Source: Chitinophagales bacterium
Lineage (GTDB): Bacteria; Bacteroidota; Bacteroidia; Chitinophagales; BACL12
Length of the DNA: 12,244 nucleotides
NCBI GenBank assembly: GCA_014380545.1
Contig: JACMJP010000290.1
Location: forward strand, 1-12,244
Direction: 5' to 3'
Below the pieces are notes generated by a model. That model worked only from the letters and a program-made list of their open reading frames with translations. It ran no database searches and was not told the DNA's origin. Positions within the stretch are counted from its first letter, which is position 1; the number at the start of each line of letters is the position of its first letter. Positions 7,280-12,244 of the stretch are shown piece after piece. A program made the position numbers and the translations under genes.

Positions 7280-8173
7280 TTAGTCTGTAAGCACAACCAG
7301 ATATTTTGAAGATTTCCAAAAATTGTCAGGATCACTTATTACTATTTCTTCTATTTCTTTATCTTCTTCAACTAACTGATATGCACCAGTTGGATGTACA
7401 GTTACTATTTTCGCATTTTTTGAATTTACCGGTATTTCAGTAAATGTTCTTAAATCAACTTTTGTAAATGCATTGGCATTAAAATCATCAGCTAATTCTT
7501 TTGTAGCTCCCAAACCTATAAATCCACCCTCTTTATCTACAACACCTTTTTCTTTTAATTCTTTATAGCTGCCTGATATGTAATAAACAGTATTTAAATC
7601 TTCAGTCTGCTCCGCAATTGTAGTTGCCTGCTCCATAGTCACTGAATCTAATTGCATTTTCGCCTGGCTTACTGTTGTTAATTCACCGGTTAAAGTTGTA
7701 ACCTGAAAATGAGATTGCTCTAATTCTGTTTTAAGAGCCAGAAGTTCAGTTTCTTTTTCTGTTATCTTCTCATTTAAAGCAGCTACCATTTTATCAAGCT
7801 CTTTATTTTTATAACTGGAATTTTTATATTTTTTATCTAATTCTGCAACCAGCGTTTTATTTTGTTGAAGCAATTCATTTAAAGTAGCAATACTACTCAT
7901 GATGCTTTGTTTAGCAGCCGGTTTATTCTCACCTTCCAGTTGATTGGAAATAATTCCTTCCTGCTTTTTTATTTCTTCAAGGTTGGTTTCAATTTCGTTA
8001 AAATCACTCAGGTAAGTTGATATTTCATTTTGAGCGTCTTCAAAACCTTTTTGATATTCGGCACTTTGACTTTGAAGAGAACTAACCCGACCTTCGAGTT
8101 CATCTACCTTTTTTTGATTGCATCCCGCAAATACAAAAGGTGTTGCCAGTAAGATTAAAATGTATTTTTTCAT
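7280..8173 (-). CDS. Coiled-coil lipoprotein of unknown function
   Basis: 297 residues. The lipoprotein signal MKKYILILLATPFVFAGC makes C18 the lipidation site. The following NQKK lacks the acidic run that often marks surface-exposed lipoproteins in Bacteroidota, so a periplasm-facing anchor is more likely. Residues ~22-192 are almost wholly helical heptads rich in Glu, Gln, Lys and Leu, with a break near 80-90 (GENKPAAK) and another near 118-122. Residues ~195-297 form a compact mixed domain: NTVYYISGSYKELKEKGVV, GGFIGLG, FTKVDLRTFTEIPV, VTVHPTGAYQLV and DPDNFWKSSKYLVV. I recall similar hypothetical lipoproteins from Bacteroidota but know no function. The coiled coil could span or organise the periplasm. 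A strong terminator follows, and the 332-nt gap upstream suggests its own promoter, although no consensus box was found. Confidence 0.85.
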   Translation of the reverse strand: MKKYILILLATPFVFAGCNQKKVDELEGRVSSLQSQSAEYQKGFEDAQNEISTYLSDFNEIETNLEEIKKQEGIISNQLEGENKPAAKQSIMSSIATLNELLQQNKTLVAELDKKYKNSSYKNKELDKMVAALNEKITEKETELLALKTELEQSHFQVTTLTGELTTVSQAKMQLDSVTMEQATTIAEQTEDLNTVYYISGSYKELKEKGVVDKEGGFIGLGATKELADDFNANAFTKVDLRTFTEIPVNSKNAKIVTVHPTGAYQLVEEDKEIEEIVISDPDNFWKSSKYLVVLTD

Positions 8174-8505
8174 AATTCTTATTTTTTAATACACTATGAA
8201 CTTAGAGAAGATTTTGCCAATAAAATAAAATGAAAGTAAATTTATGGTTATCAGTTATTTACGCCGGAAGAAACAAATTATAAAAAGTTATACTAATGTG
8301 GAAACCTTCCGCAAATTGGGAAAATGAAATGCATTTAATGCTTATAATAATCCTACTTTATAAAATTTAATTGAAGAGCATTTCAAAATAGTAAAAAATT
8401 ATTTTTTTGTTTTCTTTCAATTAAAATAAAAGAATAAGTATGCAGTAAAAGCACTGTTACAAAAAAAAGAACAAGCTTCAAAATAAAATATCTTATTTCA
8501 TTTCA
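8174..8505. other. Intergenic region, very AT-rich, no gene supported
   Basis: This 332-nt stretch separates the stop of the 8506-9369 lipoprotein gene from the start of the coiled-coil lipoprotein gene. It should hold the 3' end of the former and the promoter of the latter. It contains an AAATGCATTT palindrome (8329-8338), a run of eight A (8461-8468) and long T-rich runs near 8400-8415. No exact TAnnTTTG box and no convincing intrinsic terminator were found. A 24-codon plus-strand frame at 8296-8370 has no support. Confidence 0.6.
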
Positions 8506-9369
8506 TCAAAGTACTTTTTGAAAAATGAGGCTGTTATTATCTAAAATATCTTTCGGATCAAAATAAAGCGGTTCATTGCCTGATATTTTATTGTATTTAT
8601 TCTGAATGATCTTTTCAACTTCAATTTCCCCGGAGGCATGTTTTAATATAAGAATGCTGATAAGCCCCTGGTTATATTTAAGTTTCTCCCTGCTTTCATT
8701 TACTGCTTTTTCATTCTGGCTCTGCTCAAGTTCGGTGAATTCAGTTATTTGCTCCTGTTTTTGAATGCTGTAAAGAGAATCAAGAGCTTTTAAGCTATCC
8801 GCTTTTGACAAATTATATTCATTCTCAATAATATTTTTTATGTCTTTTGATTTCTTTGCTGCTGAAAAATCCACCACTGTTTTTGATTTAAAAGTAATAT
8901 TGCTTTTACTGTCTGAAAGCGGATCTGCATAAGAATTAAAATACAGAAAAGGATTATTTCTGAAATTTTTATATTCTTTATCAGATTTTCTGCTCCGCTC
9001 ATACACATCATTTAATACTACAAATCCATATCTTATTTCACCTGTCCTGTTATCCTTTATTTCGAATAAAAAGAAATCATATTTACCTACAGCAATACCA
9101 TTGCTAAGTTTACATGCCGCAAAATCTTTTTTTATCTGCACAGTAGTCAGATGATTGTCTTCACACTGGCATAGCAGGTATGCTGCATTGTATACTGACA
9201 CTTTTTTATTGATCCTGTCCCCACTTGTCAGAAGGTCAGATATATAATCCACTTTTTCTTTTTTTTCACTTACCGGATATTGTTCAATGGTCATGAATTT
9301 ACAACCCTGTAAGAATATTACTATAGCAAACAGTAATATAAAATGATATTTAATTTTTCTTAAGGTCAT
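8506..9369 (-). CDS. Lipoprotein of unknown function, translationally coupled to upstream secreted protein
   Basis: 287 residues. The lipoprotein signal runs through ILLFAIVIFLQGC, with C23 as the lipidation site; KFMTIE follows without an acidic surface-export run. The mature part has a small folded region (~40-145) containing four cysteines (C67, C69, C86 and the lipidated C23) and the strand-rich segment YDFFLFEIKDNRTGEIRYGFVV (split around residue 108). A highly charged helical stretch (~170-232) and a C-terminal segment ending LIFQKVL follow. No known domain was recognised. The ATG lies inside the last codons of the 9350-10366 gene, a 20-nt overlap, so the two are almost certainly one transcript with coupled translation. 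The pairing suggests the lipoprotein works with, or protects against, the upstream product; that is inference from arrangement only. Confidence 0.83.
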   Translation of the reverse strand: MTLRKIKYHFILLFAIVIFLQGCKFMTIEQYPVSEKKEKVDYISDLLTSGDRINKKVSVYNAAYLLCQCEDNHLTTVQIKKDFAACKLSNGIAVGKYDFFLFEIKDNRTGEIRYGFVVLNDVYERSRKSDKEYKNFRNNPFLYFNSYADPLSDSKSNITFKSKTVVDFSAAKKSKDIKNIIENEYNLSKADSLKALDSLYSIQKQEQITEFTELEQSQNEKAVNESREKLKYNQGLISILILKHASGEIEVEKIIQNKYNKISGNEPLYFDPKDILDNNSLIFQKVL

Positions 9370-10366
9370 AGCTGTATGGATGTGTTCCTATTCCAAAAAA
9401 TATTTTATTTACATCATAATTAGGATGCATGGGTGAATTTCCTTTAATGTGTATCCAATCCTGTATAGACCAAAACCTGTAGGATTCAAGGCTTTCATTA
9501 AACCTTTTCAAATCACCCATAAAACCTATACTATATTCAAGCGGAGAATCTCCGCCAAAACTGAATTTGAATTTATGTCTTGCAGAATTATAAGCTGAAG
9601 AAGTGTATTGCAGAAACTTATCGTCACTATTGTTAAACAGGCTGTCTGTATTTTCATCATAGTGGCGAACATCCATTCCAAGTAAAGTGCCTATTTCATA
9701 AGAAAGCGGAGCAAAGCCCGTGAACTGATCAAAACTATATTCAAAATGATTGGGAATAAATTCACTTTCTTTCCTGTGTACGAATAATGTGCCGCCACCT
9801 GTCCACCAGCGATCGAAGTTATCTCCGAAAAAGCCACGAATAAAAAGAAACCCAAGATCGTTATAATAGTTAACTGAAATATTTGAAACATTAAAATTTA
9901 ATGACGCTATCGCCTGGTTTCTCCTGTGGTTATTTAAAATAAAATTAGAACCCAGGTAAATACTATTGCATGACTCTGTTCTCACATTATAATAAGGGCT
10001 ATTGTTTATAGATCTTGCATATTTAGGATAAGTAATACTGTCGCTGCTTAAACCTGCACCAACATAATTTGTTAAATCTATCTGCAGATCATTTACAAGA
10101 GGATTCATATTATTACCTAATGTTTTCTGATAAATGGAAATTGTAGGACTGTAATTTAACGACCACAAGGAAGAATCAAATTCATAATTGGTTACAAGCC
10201 CTGCAAAAGCCTGTATGCCCGGATAAAATTTTGATTTTCGTAAGGAATAAAAATATTCTATATTTAAACCTACTCTGAATTCAGTATATAATTTACCATG
10301 CTGGGCATTACTGCAAAAACAAACAAAAAGCAAACAAATAAAAGTTACCTTTCTCATAAGTTGCAT
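9350..10366 (-). CDS. Secreted protein of uncertain family, possibly polymorphic-toxin-23-like
   Basis: 338 residues. A signal peptide (MRKVTFICLLFVCFCSNAQ) begins at the fourth codon, so the ATG at 10357 is an alternative start that fits the predicted promoter slightly better. The mature protein is strand-rich and aromatic, with local motifs that look conserved: YQKTLGNN (79-86), YPKYARSINNSPYYN (113-127), GSNFILNNHRRNQ (139-151), YYNDLGF (167-173), FDRWWTGGG (184-192), FDQFTGF (212-218) and SPMHPN (311-316). From memory these resemble Bacteroidota proteins named polymorphic toxin type 23; I could not test this. Outer-membrane barrel or secreted enzyme are alternatives, and no catalytic set is proven. 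The gene is the first of a two-gene unit, overlapping the lipoprotein gene by 20 nt. Its promoter region is rich in inverted repeats. Confidence 0.82.
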   Translation of the reverse strand: MQLMRKVTFICLLFVCFCSNAQHGKLYTEFRVGLNIEYFYSLRKSKFYPGIQAFAGLVTNYEFDSSLWSLNYSPTISIYQKTLGNNMNPLVNDLQIDLTNYVGAGLSSDSITYPKYARSINNSPYYNVRTESCNSIYLGSNFILNNHRRNQAIASLNFNVSNISVNYYNDLGFLFIRGFFGDNFDRWWTGGGTLFVHRKESEFIPNHFEYSFDQFTGFAPLSYEIGTLLGMDVRHYDENTDSLFNNSDDKFLQYTSSAYNSARHKFKFSFGGDSPLEYSIGFMGDLKRFNESLESYRFWSIQDWIHIKGNSPMHPNYDVNKIFFGIGTHPYSYDLKKN

Positions 10367-10375
10367 CAGGTTTAT

Positions 10376-10393
10376 AATGCAATATTATGCATT
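10376..10393. repeat. Inverted repeat over the candidate -7 box
   Basis: AATGCA (10376-10381) and TGCATT (10388-10393) are perfect 6-bp inverted copies separated by ATATTA. The repeat covers the candidate -7 element of the two-gene unit, so a protein bound here could block or aid the polymerase. Its short arms make chance symmetry possible. Confidence 0.3.
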
Positions 10394-10411
10394 CTTAAAT
10401 CACTAAACAAT
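10380..10411 (-). promoter_or_regulatory. Candidate promoter of the secreted-protein/lipoprotein unit
   Basis: On the minus strand ATTG (10411-10408), 20 nt, then TAATATTG (10387-10380) resembles the Bacteroidota TTTG-N19-21-TAnnTTTG promoter, with one mismatch in each element. Transcription would start near 10373, leaving a short leader before ATG 10366 or 10357. The spacing supports the call; the mismatches limit it. Confidence 0.4.
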
Positions 10412-10427
10412 CACCAAAAACGGTGAT
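10410..10427. repeat. Stem-loop or operator next to the candidate -33 element
   Basis: ATCACC (10410-10415) and GGTGAT (10422-10427) form a perfect 6-bp inverted repeat around AAAAAC. It touches the candidate -33 element and would suit a dimeric regulator. As RNA it would be a hairpin without a U-tract, so a terminator role is less likely. Confidence 0.35.
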
Positions 10428-10483
10428 ATTTAACATTGTGTTTCAGCGGCATTCATACCACTAAAATTATATATACCCAAACC

Positions 10484-10503
10484 CTGCGTTTTTTTTAGCG
10501 CAG
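10484..10503. repeat. Short hairpin with an oligo-T loop
   Basis: CTGCG (10484-10488) and CGCAG (10499-10503) pair around a 10-nt loop that includes eight T in a row on the plus strand. It lies about 205 nt downstream of the large repeat-protein gene. The homopolymer is in the loop and not after the stem, so it is not a normal terminator. Confidence 0.25.
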
Positions 10504-10708
10504 TGTTTCAATTATATTATTTTATTTATTGGTATTGTGAACCCCGCTTAGATTATAGTGGAACCCTGAAGGGAAATAAAAATTAAAGTAAACACCAGAT
10601 GATCATACCTTATTGTGTCATCATTAAAGATTAAAAGTATCGTTTTCAATTTCACATTATGCACACACAATGTTCATGTAAAGTCTGTATAACAATACCG
10701 GGCTTCTT

Positions 10709-12244
10709 TTATATCTTATTTATTTTTTTCAAAATCACTCCTTCATTTGCAGACATCTGCAGAAAATAAATTCCCTGCGGAAGGTTAGCGAAGCTGATGC
10801 TTATATGATCTGTAAATTTGCCGGTGTAAATAATTTGTCCCAATGAATTTAGTAATGAAATTTTCATTTCATCGCAATTTGCATTACTCACAAATAACAT
10901 ATCCTGCACGGGATTCGGAAATATGTTAACCGCATCGTGTTCGGTAACAGACACATCAGTATGTTTACTGCTATATTCATATTTTGCAACATACATACCT
11001 CCGAAAGGATCATCCAGCTCAGGAGTTAATACTCCCCCTGAAGTAATATCGAAGTCTGTTTCAGTATCGGCTCTTATTTGTAATAAATAATTTCCCTGCG
11101 GATCCCTTATCATAGAACACACCGGCTCACCTCCACCCCCTCTTACCTGACCTGCCCAATTAAAATTGCCGGTAGAGAGATCATATGATGCAACAAAAAT
11201 ATCTTCGGAGATACCCAAAGTGGTAATAAGAACATGTTCTCCAACACCCGGGTCAAAATCAACCTCATCCATAAAACTACCCATTAAGATCAACTCGTCA
11301 CCATCAATCATAAGAGACTTGCCAAAATTTTCATTCAGCCATACATCACCAAAACTATGAGACCAGACATAATCGCCAGAAGCATTATATTTTCCAAGGA
11401 AGATTGTTAATGCTGCTTCAGATGTATAAATAGCTTCATCCAAACCGGGATCCATGTCTATACTACCATAGTATTTTCCTGTAAGATAAATGTTATGTTC
11501 ATCATCCACAGCAATAGCATAACTATCTGCAAGATTCGAGAACCCCTGCAAAGTTTTTACAAACAACAGATCACCTTCTGAGTTGTATTTAGCAAAAAAC
11601 ATGTAATCGAAAACATCAACAGCAGGTATCACTTCTGCACCAGACGGATCAAAATCTGCAGAACCTCTGTTCACTCCATGAATATAAATACTTCCTTCAT
11701 CATCAATCGCCATGGGCCAAACTCTTGGGTTCCCATCACATTCAATAGTTATCACCCATAAAAAATTACCATCTGTATCATACTTTGCCAGATATGTATT
11801 TTCATATCCTGACACAGTTCTTAATGCCTCACCCGCTCCCGGGTCAAAATCCACCGTACTTCTGAAAGTGCCTCCCACATAAATATTTCCATCAGCATCA
11901 CTCTCTATCGTCATGGCAGTTCCATCTTTAAAGACCGGACTTATGCCCCATACATAATTACCATCCTCATCATATTTTGCGATATAAAGATCATACATAC
12001 TATCAGCAGCAAATGAAGCAATACCGGCACCGGGATCCAGATCTATTGTACCTGAATAAGTACCAGTGATATACACGTTACTTTCATCATCCAGTGTTAA
12101 ACCACCTGAAAATATAGATACTGTTTCAGTTACACTGATACTTTTAGCCCACAAATAATCTCCGTCACCGCTCATTTTTGCGAGAACAAAATCCATTCCG
12201 TCAGAATTAATATCATCAGAAGTTGCGGTCAGATCAAAGGGGAA
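10709..12244 (-). CDS. Large T9SS-exported repeat protein (propeller-like DxDPG repeats), 5' end outside window
   Basis: 511 C-terminal residues are present. The frame is open to the edge, and a partial repeat precedes the first in-window ATG (12196), so the real start lies outside. Units recur about every 65 residues; their markers, numbered from that ATG, are DLDPG 52, DFDPG 116, DFDPS 181, DMDPG 247, DFDPG 313 and DFDIT 381, with a partial one before the ATG. Each unit also has an N-I-Y-x-x-G strand and an A-K-Y-x-x-D/E-G-x-x-x-W strand, as in SBBP-type propeller repeats of secreted Bacteroidota proteins. The Asp-rich turns could bind calcium. The last 73 residues are a type A sorting domain (VNIFPNPVQDML, ANLPQGIYFLQM, ILKKINKI), directing export across the outer membrane by type IX secretion. 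A surface or secreted adhesive/structural role is inferred; no catalytic motif is visible. Confidence 0.9.
   Translation of the reverse strand, partial: FPFDLTATSDDINSDGMDFVLAKMSGDGDYLWAKSISVTETVSIFSGGLTLDDESNVYITGTYSGTIDLDPGAGIASFAADSMYDLYIAKYDEDGNYVWGISPVFKDGTAMTIESDADGNIYVGGTFRSTVDFDPGAGEALRTVSGYENTYLAKYDTDGNFLWVITIECDGNPRVWPMAIDDEGSIYIHGVNRGSADFDPSGAEVIPAVDVFDYMFFAKYNSEGDLLFVKTLQGFSNLADSYAIAVDDEHNIYLTGKYYGSIDMDPGLDEAIYTSEAALTIFLGKYNASGDYVWSHSFGDVWLNENFGKSLMIDGDELILMGSFMDEVDFDPGVGEHVLITTLGISEDIFVASYDLSTGNFNWAGQVRGGGGEPVCSMIRDPQGNYLLQIRADTETDFDITSGGVLTPELDDPFGGMYVAKYEYSSKHTDVSVTEHDAVNIFPNPVQDMLFVSNANCDEMKISLLNSLGQIIYTGKFTDHISISFANLPQGIYFLQMSANEGVILKKINKI

Larger units (their letters stand above)
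10367..10708. other. Intergenic region with several inverted repeats, no gene supported
   Basis: This 342-nt gap holds the 3' end of the large repeat-protein gene and the promoter of the two-gene unit. Near 10376-10427 a candidate promoter lies within two inverted repeats. Further away are a short hairpin at 10484-10503 and a CCCT/AGGG pair near 10564-10573. No strong terminator was found directly after the stop at 10709, and no open frame looks real. Confidence 0.6.

Noticed and set aside
7137..7319. 60-codon minus-strand frame
   Set aside because: It runs through the intrinsic terminator and overlaps the end of the lipoprotein gene in another frame.
8296..8370. 24-codon plus-strand frame with a hydrophobic end (MHLMLIIILLYKI)
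   Set aside because: It has no promoter box or ribosome signal, and hydrophobic codons are expected in AT-rich DNA.
8461..8468. Run of eight A as a terminator on the minus strand (U-tract)
   Set aside because: No stable stem precedes it in the minus-strand direction.
12194..12196. ATG at 12196 as the start of the DxDPG repeat protein
   Set aside because: The frame is open through to the window edge and encodes part of another repeat upstream; there is no signal peptide at this ATG.
10709..12244. Repeated DNA as a possible CRISPR or satellite array
   Set aside because: The repeats are degenerate at DNA level, have a ~195-nt period and keep an open frame, so they are protein repeats.

Overview
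The window looks like a chromosomal stretch from an AT-rich member of the Bacteroidota. Evidence: two secreted beta-propeller proteins ending in type A sorting domains of the type IX secretion system (T9SS), a carboxypeptidase-regulatory-like domain joined to a TonB-receptor plug, lipoproteins with Bacteroidota-style signals, and TAnnTTTG promoter boxes instead of sigma70 -10 boxes. A T9SS-bearing lineage of the Chitinophagia/Sphingobacteriia/Saprospiria type is a guess. I see no tRNA, rRNA, CRISPR array, transposase or phage gene.

All nine genes lie on the minus strand, so transcription runs from high to low coordinates. In plus-strand order: (1) 1-715, the N-terminal ~238 residues of a fructosamine-kinase-family protein, running off the left edge. 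(2) 753-1448, a small secreted protein with a regulatory domain and a TonB-receptor plug but no barrel. (3) 1573-3111, an exported PQQ-like beta-propeller. (4) 3224-5257, a membrane class III adenylate cyclase with a periplasmic TPR sensor. (5) 5439-6614, a T9SS-exported propeller-like protein. (6) 6702-7016, a small three-helix membrane protein. (7) 7280-8173, a coiled-coil lipoprotein followed by a clear intrinsic terminator. (8) and (9) 8506-9369 and 9350-10366, a 20-nt overlapping pair: an upstream secreted protein of uncertain family and a downstream lipoprotein. (10) 10709-12244, the C-terminal part of a large repeat protein with ~65-residue units and a T9SS tail, running off the right edge.

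Most genes are separated by 85-340 nt gaps and look like single transcription units. The clear exception is the 9350/8506 pair, which should be co-transcribed and translationally coupled; the short 37-nt gap between 753-1448 and the kinase gene may also be an operon link. The genes share a cell-envelope theme (export, outer membrane, surface display, periplasmic sensing) but no common pathway can be demonstrated. No obviously new multi-gene system is present. The best leads are the secreted-protein/lipoprotein pair, the barrel-less plug protein, the TPR-gated cyclase, and a stem-loop that puts the kinase start codon in its loop.
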